Part shown: positions 8,308 through 16,677 of the stretch, in pieces
Position numbering within the stretch: the first letter of the stretch is position 1
Layout: each line of letters starts with the position of its first letter
DNA from: Undibacterium umbellatum
GTDB taxonomy: Bacteria > Pseudomonadota > Gammaproteobacteria > Burkholderiales > Burkholderiaceae_D
Length of the DNA stretch: 64,000 bases
Reading direction: 5' to 3'
NCBI RefSeq assembly: GCF_014284125.1
Contig: NZ_JACOFX010000016.1
Coordinates: 1-64,000, forward strand
The notes under the pieces: model-generated
What the model was told of the DNA's origin: nothing
The model's input: only the letters and a program-made list of their open reading frames with translations
Database searches by the model: none
Position numbers and translations under genes: made by a program

Positions 8308-9285
8308 ATGAAAAAATTCTTGCTCACCATGACTGGCAGTTTCCTGATACTCAGCATACTGTGGGTAGTCGGCATCAAATACCAGCTCGGTGCAGCTACA
8401 GCCAGTTCACGCTGGGTCTACGATGCTTATCAGCACAAGGTTCACGCCGCACAAGCAGTCAACACACCGCGTGTACTGGTCGTCGCGGGTTCGAATGCCA
8501 TGTTTGGCATAGATTCCGGCATGCTGGAAAATTTCTGGCAAAAGCCGGTCATTAATCTTGCTGTGAATGCGGGTCTGGGCTTGCCTTATATACTGGATGT
8601 ATCGCGCCGCGTCGCCCGTCCCGGTGACATCATACTCATGCCCATGGAATATGCGCTCTATCTTGATGCTGGCAAAGCTAATTCACAAGTCATCGACTAT
8701 GTCATGGCAAGGGACCTTGATTACTGGCGCAGCCTGACACGCTTGCAGCAATTGCAGTATGCCGCCGGGCTGGGGCCAGAACGCTGGCTGCATGGATTGC
8801 GCCATCTTCCAGATAGTCCGGTGACCAGTGGCACCTATGGCGCTCATCATTTGGATGCTCGCGGCGACCAGACCCACTCCAGTCCCGCAGAGCGCAGCGC
8901 AGGTGATATAGCCGCGCTAAAAGTCGCCAAAGCCTGGGACTACGGCCACAGGGCTGCGACAGAAACTGGTGGCTGGAAGCTAATGGAAAACTATGCGCAA
9001 TGGGCCAAAGCCAATAACATCTGCGTCATCGCCATGCCCACCGTATTACTGCACCATGCAAAATACGATAGCGATGTGGAAGACCAGATTTTTTATACCG
9101 GCTTGCCAGCGCGTATCAACAAACTAGGTCTGGAATATCTGGGAAAACCGAGGGATTTCATGTACGAAGAAAGCTGGTTTTTCGATACCGACCACCACCT
9201 GCAAGACTGGGCCAGAGAAAAACACACAGCAAAACTGATCGCCCTGCTGCAAGCCCGCGAAAAAACTGCTTGTGACAAACAATAA
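8308..9285 (+). CDS. SGNH-like periplasmic acyltransferase partner of MBOAT
   Basis: The 325-residue protein has one N-terminal membrane anchor (residues 2-25) and a periplasmic domain. RVLVVAGSNAMFGIDS looks like SGNH block I with the nucleophile Ser in a G-S-N context. WFFDTDHHLQDWAREKHT near the C-terminus looks like the D-x-x-H block V (Asp/His of the triad). This layout resembles DltD/AlgJ-type partners of MBOAT proteins. It follows the MBOAT gene closely and ends at a strong terminator, so the two form one transcription unit. Family assignment rests on motif placement and context; overall similarity to named members is low by eye. Confidence 0.72.
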   Translation: MKKFLLTMTGSFLILSILWVVGIKYQLGAATASSRWVYDAYQHKVHAAQAVNTPRVLVVAGSNAMFGIDSGMLENFWQKPVINLAVNAGLGLPYILDVSRRVARPGDIILMPMEYALYLDAGKANSQVIDYVMARDLDYWRSLTRLQQLQYAAGLGPERWLHGLRHLPDSPVTSGTYGAHHLDARGDQTHSSPAERSAGDIAALKVAKAWDYGHRAATETGGWKLMENYAQWAKANNICVIAMPTVLLHHAKYDSDVEDQIFYTGLPARINKLGLEYLGKPRDFMYEESWFFDTDHHLQDWAREKHTAKLIALLQAREKTACDKQ

Positions 9286-9313
9286 AAAACGGCGGAATGA
9301 GATCCGCCGTTTT
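9286..9313. terminator. Bidirectional terminator after MBOAT/SGNH pair
   Basis: The hairpin CGGCGGA-atgaga-TCCGCCG is flanked by an A run upstream and a T run downstream. It can therefore terminate both the plus-strand acyltransferase pair and the converging minus-strand glycosyltransferase transcript. Confidence 0.9.
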
Positions 9314-9332
9314 CTTTGAGTCTGCTTATTTT

Positions 9333-12300
9333 CTACAAGCGACCAATTTCAATATCCAACGCATTCGCGATACCGTCTATCGTATTCAATAATCGTCGAG
9401 ACAGGGCTGGCCATTGTCTGGTCGCAGTCCAGGTTTTCGCCTGTAATGCCTTCGCCTTCATCTTTTGCGGGTCGCTCAAGATTGCTGCAATACCTTCGGC
9501 GATTTCTGCTGGCCCCGTGCCTGGCAAGACATGTACCGCATCTTTCACATCATCAAAAATTGACAGTGGCGTGACTGCCACCGGGCGACCAGATGCCAGA
9601 CCCATGCGCACGGCAGCGCTGGACGACTCCTGGGTCTTTTGATATGGATAGACAATCAAATCAGCTTGCTGCAACCAGGACTGGCTGACTTCATCCGTCA
9701 GGTAATCAGCTAGGAAAGTCACATGTGCATCCAGGTTCGATTCATACATGAGACGGCGGCACAAATGATATTCGCCTTCCGACAAACCCACAGGGTAAAG
9801 CGAAGTCACCAGCAATAAATGATATTGCTCACCGCCCTCCTGCTCGCGCAATAGAGCAAAAGCCTTGATCAATGCCTGGATACCCTTGTGCGGCAGCAGG
9901 AAACCATAGGTGGCGATCACGGTTTTCCCTTGCAAGTGACGGGCATCGACTCTGGCAACAGCATCATCCAGGGTAGGCATCAAACCCTGTGGGAAAAACA
10001 GCAGGTTTTCATGCACGCCATATCCCTTGAGCCGGTTCATGTCATCAATACCATGCACGTACAAGCGGTCAGCCAGTCGCAACTGGCTGGCGATCGCCTT
10101 GAGAGAAATCAAGCCTTCATCACGCTGCACATCTGCTGTGGAGTGAAAGAAAACATACACAGCTTTACCGGCATCTTTCACGCGACAAATCAGATCGGCC
10201 AATGCAGTCAGTGAAAAGAAACCGAAGTTATATTGAATGACAATGGCATCCAGCTGCTGTTCCTGTATGGCCAGGTGGACATATTCCAGGTCCTCATCCA
10301 TGCTGGAGTCCCAGGCACGGATGACATTATCTGCATCACGCGCGGTTCTCTCTGGGACGTGACTGCTCAGATAAACTATCCTGTCAGCAGGGATACCAGC
10401 CGTCAAAAAAGCTGAATAGGAAGCCACACCACAACGCGCATTCCAGGTGCTGATCCAGCCTATGCGTGGCTCCTTGCGCAGTAGGGGCTGCTGCTCAAGC
10501 GCAGCAATGGCTTGCCGCGATCTGGTAGCGACAGCAGACCAGGCATAATTTGCCGAAATATACGCGTGCGCCGCCGTTGTTTTGGCTGCGATCACATCAG
10601 CCGGGCTGGCATATACTTCCTTCATCAGGTCGCTCAAATGATCAACATCAGGGTCAGCCCAGGCTGAATGCACGGCACTGAAATGCGAAGTCGATTTGGC
10701 GAAATGGTAGTCACATAACCATACTCTGCTCTCATTACAGAAATCCATTTGCCCGCTCCAGGCCGTGGCAATCACCGGCAATTTGAGCAGCATGGCTTCG
10801 GCCACTGGCAAGCCAAAACCTTCACCACGGCTTGGTGCGACAACGGCATGGCATACCTCGTACAAACCGCGCATTTGTGCTTGGCTGTAATCGTCCATGA
10901 TGACTTGCACATGGGGGAAATGCGGGTCTGCAGCCTGCAAGGCTGCGAGCTGTTCAGCCACCTCATTATGCGGATTGGGGAAAGTCTTGATGACCAGGCT
11001 GACATCATTGCTATCCCTGAATGCCTGCCCATATGCTACTAGCAAGGCATCCGGCCCCTTGCGCGGAAAACAGGAAGAAACATGTAGAAAGCGATAGGAT
11101 TTCAAGCCATCCAATAATTCCGACGGAACAGGTGCAGCAGTCATTCTCAGCAGATGATCAACGCCATTGCCAACTGCTGCTATCGGCACCCGCACACCAT
11201 TGTCACGTAAGACCTTGCCGACAAAACGCGAGACCACCAGTACCAGGTCCAGCTTACGATTGAATTCATTAACAAATTCCTGCGGAAAACCAGTTTCTTC
11301 CCAGCCATAAGAATTGACTACCCTGACCCTGGCCTGCATATCATCCAGCGTTGGTGGGTAACAATTGCGCAAAGCCACATCAGGCATGACGAAGCTGTTT
11401 TTGCTGATATCTTGCATGGCCGCGATATCGGGATTTGCTGCCAAAAATTCTGTAGACGCGGGAAAATCGCCATGCCCCTCGCGACTACGCAAACCCAGTT
11501 GCATATCAGATGACTCTTGTTGCGATGACAGTGCGCGCGCCAATTCACGGTTCACGATTGCCAGGCTATAGCTGGAATCAAAGGGGCCTTCGATCTGCCA
11601 CAATGACGGAGACTGCTCAATGGCATTTACCTGCCCGGACGGCATGGGCACGCCCAGCGTCTGCAAGAATGCCTGCAGATTTTCCTTGATTTGTACACGT
11701 GAAAAACGCTGGATATTTTCTCGCTGCCCGGTGATGAGGCTGCGACGCAAGGCAGGTTCAGTCAATACCATCTGCACATGGGCAGCACACTGTGCCGGAC
11801 CGACATTGGCATCCAGCAAAATACCGGCTTTACCCATGGTGTCGGTCACGCCTGCAGTGGCACGCGCAATCACAGGGACATCATGCAGCATGGCTTCTAT
11901 CAGCGGCATGCCAAAACCTTCGTGCTCACTCAGGCTGACATAGGCATCGGCACTACGGTACAGGGCCAGCAAATCCTCTTCAGAAATTTTGCCTGTCATC
12001 AGCACTTGCCCATCGAGTTGCATGGTCGTGATGCGTGCGCGCACTTCTTCCTGATACGGCAGGCTGGTCACGCCCCCCGCGAGTATTAGCCGTACCGGCT
12101 GGCTGGAGAAATGTCGCACTTCATTGAACATCTCCAGCAGTTGCAACTGATGTTTATGCTCACATAAACGCCCGACAAATAATATATTATGCGCGCCGCG
12201 CAAACTGTTCATCAGGCTGGTGTTATACGCATGCTGCTGCCAGCGCGTCACATCCACCAGCAAGGGAATAGTCACGACATTCGCATAATTGGCGGCGCGC

Positions 12301-12701
12301 AGTTCAGAACTATTCAATTCCGAATCACCTATGGCCGCCTGGAAATCCTGAGCCCATAAGCCCAATTGCTGACGCCCCAGAATACTCAGTTCAGGCAAGC
12401 CATTGTCAGGCAAAAACTGTGGTGGGGTAATATTGTGATAGACCAGTACCTTGCGTGCCTTGATATCTTTCAACCAGGCTGAATTTTCGTAACCCAGGCT
12501 GTGATGTACCAGCAAGATATCCTCACTGGAGAGTTGCAATTCGCTGATGGACAGCACTTCATCACGCACTTCGTCTTGCACCAGATCGCAATAAATATGC
12601 GATGTGTATCCCATTTCCCGCAGCAGGCCGCGGGTAAAAAACATGCCATTACTGACGCCATCACCCTTGCCGCAGGAGGGACTGAATTGATGTATCTGCA
12701 T
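9333..12701 (-). CDS. Three-module GT4-type glycosyltransferase
   Basis: At 1122 residues this is about three times a normal GT-B enzyme. It reads as three successive modules: about 1-365, 385-740 and 745-1122. The first two have the GT4 E-x7-E motif (EHEGFGMPLIEA near 265; RGEGFGLPVAEA near 629), each followed by the usual 'P-V-I-A' nucleotide-sugar segment. The third starts with an N-terminal-type segment (IGWISTWNARCGVASYS) but has a divergent acceptor motif (QESSSAAVRMGLASG near 1027). Multi-module polymerases of this kind (for example WbdA of E. coli O9a) build repeating homopolymers in ABC-transporter O-antigen pathways. It begins one base after the methyltransferase stop, so the two are co-transcribed. 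Linkages and donor are not deducible; GDP-D-rhamnose is the likely donor by context. Confidence 0.88.
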   Translation of the reverse strand: MQIHQFSPSCGKGDGVSNGMFFTRGLLREMGYTSHIYCDLVQDEVRDEVLSISELQLSSEDILLVHHSLGYENSAWLKDIKARKVLVYHNITPPQFLPDNGLPELSILGRQQLGLWAQDFQAAIGDSELNSSELRAANYANVVTIPLLVDVTRWQQHAYNTSLMNSLRGAHNILFVGRLCEHKHQLQLLEMFNEVRHFSSQPVRLILAGGVTSLPYQEEVRARITTMQLDGQVLMTGKISEEDLLALYRSADAYVSLSEHEGFGMPLIEAMLHDVPVIARATAGVTDTMGKAGILLDANVGPAQCAAHVQMVLTEPALRRSLITGQRENIQRFSRVQIKENLQAFLQTLGVPMPSGQVNAIEQSPSLWQIEGPFDSSYSLAIVNRELARALSSQQESSDMQLGLRSREGHGDFPASTEFLAANPDIAAMQDISKNSFVMPDVALRNCYPPTLDDMQARVRVVNSYGWEETGFPQEFVNEFNRKLDLVLVVSRFVGKVLRDNGVRVPIAAVGNGVDHLLRMTAAPVPSELLDGLKSYRFLHVSSCFPRKGPDALLVAYGQAFRDSNDVSLVIKTFPNPHNEVAEQLAALQAADPHFPHVQVIMDDYSQAQMRGLYEVCHAVVAPSRGEGFGLPVAEAMLLKLPVIATAWSGQMDFCNESRVWLCDYHFAKSTSHFSAVHSAWADPDVDHLSDLMKEVYASPADVIAAKTTAAHAYISANYAWSAVATRSRQAIAALEQQPLLRKEPRIGWISTWNARCGVASYSAFLTAGIPADRIVYLSSHVPERTARDADNVIRAWDSSMDEDLEYVHLAIQEQQLDAIVIQYNFGFFSLTALADLICRVKDAGKAVYVFFHSTADVQRDEGLISLKAIASQLRLADRLYVHGIDDMNRLKGYGVHENLLFFPQGLMPTLDDAVARVDARHLQGKTVIATYGFLLPHKGIQALIKAFALLREQEGGEQYHLLLVTSLYPVGLSEGEYHLCRRLMYESNLDAHVTFLADYLTDEVSQSWLQQADLIVYPYQKTQESSSAAVRMGLASGRPVAVTPLSIFDDVKDAVHVLPGTGPAEIAEGIAAILSDPQKMKAKALQAKTWTATRQWPALSRRLLNTIDGIANALDIEIGRL

Positions 12702-12702
12702 C

Positions 12703-14076
12703 TTATTTACGACCTATGACTGCGTAATCCTGAGGACCGAATAATTCCTTGTTGAGCAGTGCTTCGACCTCACTGCCACCAGCCAGCATATGATCATCAG
12801 GATAAGGATGCAGGCGCAAAATCTCTGCATGAGAAAAACCGCGCTGCCTTGCCATGAACTCTGCCACTTGCGGGACGATAGGATGCAAATGGGTAGGATC
12901 GAAATAGAAGTTACAAGACCCTACTTTGAGATTTTCCGGATTCGGGGTTTCAAAAATAATCACGCCACCAGGGCATAGCGCATGGTGAGCGGCATCAAAC
13001 AAGGCGATCAATTGTTCAAACGGTAAATGCTCTATGATCTGGAAGCCTGTCACTGCACCTATGCTGCCAGCAGGCTGCTCACGCAGATAGGCAATCGCAT
13101 CGGCGTGGCACACCAGGAAACCCTGGTCCAGGCAAGCATTTACCATGGAGATATTCATGTCCACACCCATGGCAGGTATGCCTTGTTCATCCAGCAAGTC
13201 CAGCCATTCACCGCGGCCACAACCTACGTCGATGACCATTTTGCGTTCTTCTTTGGGCTGACTGCTGATATGCGACAGATAAGGTAAATACACTTGCAAA
13301 CGCTGCTTGATATCTTCACGCGAACCGCGGAATAAAGCTTCAAATTCCAGATAAAACTGGTCCTGATCAAAATCAGATGCTGACAATTCTGCTGCCGCTA
13401 CTTTTCTGACTGGTGTCAGGTCAGACATCTCACTGCTATTCACGTCTTTTACTTCTACTGCGATTGCTGGTACTGCACCAGTATTCTGCACACTGGCAGT
13501 TTGCAGACCCGCACGCATCATCAAATTCACTGAGCGCAACTGACGTGCAATGTGCAAGCGGTCAAACTGCATCAGGCGGTTACCTACATCCAGCGCATCG
13601 AACTGGTCCATGCGTTGCTGTAGTTTCAGCGACTCAAATTGGGCGAAACGTTGTTTCAGCTCTTGATGATGATGAACCTGGCTGACCAGTTGCCGGTTCA
13701 ATTCATCAATCTGACTTTGCAGTTTGGCAATATCCACTTCCGTTTGAAACCGGGTGCGCGGCAAGCGCAGCAAGGCATTACACCAGGCCAGGGCATAACC
13801 CAGGCCAGGGATGCGGCGGATTTTTTGCCTTAGACCGACTGGCGTTGCTGGCTGACTGCTGTTTACTGGTACGGCCAGACCATTATTTTCCTCAGCATTG
13901 TGCTTCTCTGGCATGGTTTCCTGGAGTGATATTGTTTCAATTGCATTATCCGCTGGCAAATTCTCTTGTTCGGGAACTAATTTCTGCGGGACGGCATTCC
14001 GCCTGCTGCGCTGTATCAGGCTGGCCTTGTCAGCCAGTTGCTGTGCTTCGGACTGGGATTTATTTTTTATCGCCAT
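12703..14076 (-). CDS. SAM-dependent methyltransferase with N-terminal coiled coil (possible O-antigen chain-capping enzyme)
   Basis: The 457-residue protein has a charged, Gln/Glu-rich N-terminus and a basic patch (residues 83-110). A coiled coil (about 112-190) contains three 12-residue repeats at 142-177 (QRFAQFESLKLQ, QRMDQFDALDVG, NRLMQFDRLHIA). A class I methyltransferase domain follows from about 278 (motif I VIDVGCGRGEWLDLL; GFQIIEHL; post-motif PNPENLKVG). In E. coli O8/O9a systems a methyltransferase-coiled-coil protein, WbdD, caps the growing glycan and the coiled coil acts as a length ruler. Here the order is inverted and no kinase domain is seen. Capping is an inference supported by the long Wzt at 16674. 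First gene of a minus-strand pair with the three-module glycosyltransferase. Confidence 0.8.
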   Translation of the reverse strand: MAIKNKSQSEAQQLADKASLIQRSRRNAVPQKLVPEQENLPADNAIETISLQETMPEKHNAEENNGLAVPVNSSQPATPVGLRQKIRRIPGLGYALAWCNALLRLPRTRFQTEVDIAKLQSQIDELNRQLVSQVHHHQELKQRFAQFESLKLQQRMDQFDALDVGNRLMQFDRLHIARQLRSVNLMMRAGLQTASVQNTGAVPAIAVEVKDVNSSEMSDLTPVRKVAAAELSASDFDQDQFYLEFEALFRGSREDIKQRLQVYLPYLSHISSQPKEERKMVIDVGCGRGEWLDLLDEQGIPAMGVDMNISMVNACLDQGFLVCHADAIAYLREQPAGSIGAVTGFQIIEHLPFEQLIALFDAAHHALCPGGVIIFETPNPENLKVGSCNFYFDPTHLHPIVPQVAEFMARQRGFSHAEILRLHPYPDDHMLAGGSEVEALLNKELFGPQDYAVIGRK

Positions 14077-14406
14077 ATAATTCGGTAGTTTTATTCATAA
14101 TTGGCGGCAAATTATCAGTTTTTAGACCGCTAAAAGGGTTTGAAGTATAAATGATGATGTAAACTGCGACGAATTTATGTAGCCAGCTCGTTTCCATGAA
14201 ACTCCGTTCCCGCGCCATCATGTGAATTTATAGGTGCCAGATGCGGCCAGATGCGTCAGGGGTCCAGCCAGCCAGGTTTTCTAGTGTAGCCTATTCAGTC
14301 CTTGTCTACACTGAAGCCGCTCCTGTCAGAGTTTCCTGATTAGATATTACAATTCTATTTATATTTTATAAAATCTGCCCTGAGGGCAAAAAGAAGAAAG
14401 TTATCC
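14077..14406. other. Divergent promoter region methyltransferase / manC
   Basis: This 330-base non-coding region must drive both the minus-strand methyltransferase-glycosyltransferase pair and the plus-strand manC-wzm-wzt operon. It contains a 7-bp inverted repeat (AGTGTAG at 14283-14289, CTACACT at 14306-14312) with a 16-base spacer, a possible operator. It has no perfect CRP-type palindrome, unlike the gmd promoter. The last 60 bases before manC are very AT-rich. Confidence 0.5.
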
Positions 14407-15861
14407 ATGTTATTACAGCCCGTCATTCTCTCCGGGGGTTCCGGAACCCGGTTGTGGCCGCTATCGCGTGAAAAACACCCGAAACAATTGCTTGCCCTGA
14501 TAGGTGAAGAAACCATGCTGCAGGCGACTGCGACACGTGTACGCGATTTTTCAGGAAGCATAGGCGTTGCCCAGAAAATGATCGTGGTCTGTAATGAAGA
14601 ATACCGTTTCATCACAGCAGAACAATTGCGCGTCGCTGGTTTTACCGATTGCAACTTGCTGCTGGAGCCCACCGGCCGAAATACTGCCCCTGCCCTGACA
14701 CTGGCGGCCCTGTCTGCCGTCAGCAACGCCGAAGATGCCGTGTTGCTGGTCATGCCAGCAGATCATGTGATCAATGACAAGCAGGGCTTCCATCTGGCCA
14801 TACAGCAGGGCCTGCAACAGGCCGTAGAAGGGGCCATGGTCACCTTTGGCATAGTCCCCGACAGGCCAGAAACTGGTTACGGCTACATACAGACAGGTGA
14901 AGCCTTGCCAGGCGCTGCAGTGCTCGAATTGCAAGCCTTTGTCGAAAAACCGGTACTTGAAGTAGCCCAGCAATACCTTGATGGCGGACGCCACCTGTGG
15001 AATAGCGGTATTTTCATGATGCGTGCCAGCACCTGGTTAAAAGCCATAGCGCATTTCCACCCTGCCATGTTCGCGGCCTGTCAGCAAGCCATGGACAAAG
15101 CCAGCATAGACTGCGATTTCGTCCGAGTTGACAAGGAAGCATTCCTGTCATGTCCGTCCGATTCGATAGATTATGCGGTCATGGAAAAACTGGCCCGTGA
15201 CAAGGATTTGAATATCACTGGCTATGTTGTCCCTTTCAACGCTGGCTGGTCGGACGTTGGTGCCTGGGATGCGGTCTGGCAAGTCTCAGAGAAAGATGCC
15301 AACGGCAATACCGTCCATGGCGACGTCTTGCTGGAAGATTCGCGCAATTGTCTCGTCATCTCTGACAGCCGTCTGGTTGCCTGCCTGGGGCTGGAAGATG
15401 TGATCGTTGTTGAGACACCAGACGCCGTGCTGGTCACCAACAAGGCCAATACCCAAAACATCAAGCGTGTCGTGACCCGCCTGAAAGATGAAAACTATAC
15501 TCAGACCGATAACCATCGCAAAGTCTACCGCCCTTGGGGACACTACGACTCGGTTGATAGTGGTGAACATTTCCAGGTCAAGCGCATTGTCGTCAAGCCG
15601 GGTGGCCGCCTGTCCATGCAAATGCACAATCATCGGGCCGAGCACTGGATCGTGGTAAGTGGCACTGCATTGGTCACCCGCGGTGAAGAGGTGATGACCC
15701 TGGTGGCAAACCAATCCACCTACATCCCGCTGGGCGTCAAGCACAGGCTGGAAAACCCGGGGCAGACTGATCTGGAATTAATCGAAGTACAATCCGGCGC
15801 CTATCTCGGCGAAGACGACATCGTCCGTTTTGATGATATCTATGGTCGTGTCGCAGGCTGA
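14407..15861 (+). CDS. manC: Mannose-1-phosphate guanylyltransferase / mannose-6-phosphate isomerase
   Basis: This bifunctional 484-residue enzyme interconverts fructose-6-P and mannose-6-P and makes GDP-mannose from mannose-1-P and GTP. The nucleotidyltransferase domain starts with the signature GGSGTRLWPLSR and PKQ (residues 10-27). The sugar-binding segment FVEKP lies near 178. The C-terminal cupin (about 370-480) has the isomerase metal motif with QMHNHRAEHW. Its length matches AlgA/ManC/WbpW. It opens the manC-wzm-wzt operon and supplies GDP-mannose to gmd and rmd on the opposite strand. An AAGAAGAAAG purine run precedes the start. Confidence 0.96.
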   Translation: MLLQPVILSGGSGTRLWPLSREKHPKQLLALIGEETMLQATATRVRDFSGSIGVAQKMIVVCNEEYRFITAEQLRVAGFTDCNLLLEPTGRNTAPALTLAALSAVSNAEDAVLLVMPADHVINDKQGFHLAIQQGLQQAVEGAMVTFGIVPDRPETGYGYIQTGEALPGAAVLELQAFVEKPVLEVAQQYLDGGRHLWNSGIFMMRASTWLKAIAHFHPAMFAACQQAMDKASIDCDFVRVDKEAFLSCPSDSIDYAVMEKLARDKDLNITGYVVPFNAGWSDVGAWDAVWQVSEKDANGNTVHGDVLLEDSRNCLVISDSRLVACLGLEDVIVVETPDAVLVTNKANTQNIKRVVTRLKDENYTQTDNHRKVYRPWGHYDSVDSGEHFQVKRIVVKPGGRLSMQMHNHRAEHWIVVSGTALVTRGEEVMTLVANQSTYIPLGVKHRLENPGQTDLELIEVQSGAYLGEDDIVRFDDIYGRVAG

Positions 15862-15882
15862 TCGCCGCAAAGAAAGCAAGTT

Positions 15883-16677
15883 TTGAAAGCTGTACTCATT
15901 TCACTTTGGCATTACCGCCATTTTATTGTATCGTCCATCAAGGCCGAGTTCTCTGGCCGTTTTGCCCGCAGCAAACTGGGTGCCTTATGGATGATTTTGA
16001 ATCCCCTGGCACAAGCCACGATCTTCGCCATCGTCTTGTCTGAGGTATTGGTCACCAAAATACCGAATATAGAAAACAAGTCTGCCTACGCGATTTACCT
16101 GATGGCGGGCATGTCGGCCTGGGGCCTGTTTGCTGAAATCATGAACCGCTGCACTACCGTGTTTATTGATTATTCAAATACCCTGAAAAAGATTTCTTTC
16201 CCGAGATTGTGCCTGCCCCTGATTGTCGGCGGCAGCGCACTCATCAATCACTTGCTGTTGCTGGCAGCGATTGCCGTGGTTTTCCTGTTCTTTGGTCATA
16301 TGCCAACCATCGCCTGGCTGGCCCTGCCATTCGGCATGTTGCTGATTGTCTTGCTGGCATTTGGCCTGGGCATCATACTTGGCTTGCTGAATGTATTTTC
16401 CAGGGATGTTGGCCAGGTCATGGGCATAGTCTTGCAACTCTGGTTCTGGTTCACCCCTGTGGTTTACCTGATGGACAATATGCCCCCGCGTTTCATCGCG
16501 GTACTCAAGTTGAATCCCATGACGCCTATGGTCAAGATTTACCAGAATGCGCTGTTGTACGGGCAATTCCCGGCTCTGGCTGACTTGCTTATCCCCACCC
16601 TGATTTCATCAGGCTTGTTCTTATTCTCTTTCTGGATTTTCCGGCGTGCCAGCGCAGACCTGGTGGATGCATTATGA
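15883..16677 (+). CDS. wzm: O-antigen ABC transporter permease
   Basis: This 264-residue, six-helix membrane protein of the ABC-2/Wzm family has the typical N-terminus (basic amphipathic segment with FSGRFARSKLGALWMILNPLAQ) and C-terminal LNPMTPMVKIYQNALLYG. It forms the transmembrane channel that exports undecaprenyl-linked polysaccharide to the periplasm. The start is a TTG, 21 bases after manC, preceded by AGAAAG. It overlaps wzt by ATGA, so the two subunits are translationally coupled. Confidence 0.95.
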   Translation: MKAVLISLWHYRHFIVSSIKAEFSGRFARSKLGALWMILNPLAQATIFAIVLSEVLVTKIPNIENKSAYAIYLMAGMSAWGLFAEIMNRCTTVFIDYSNTLKKISFPRLCLPLIVGGSALINHLLLLAAIAVVFLFFGHMPTIAWLALPFGMLLIVLLAFGLGIILGLLNVFSRDVGQVMGIVLQLWFWFTPVVYLMDNMPPRFIAVLKLNPMTPMVKIYQNALLYGQFPALADLLIPTLISSGLFLFSFWIFRRASADLVDAL

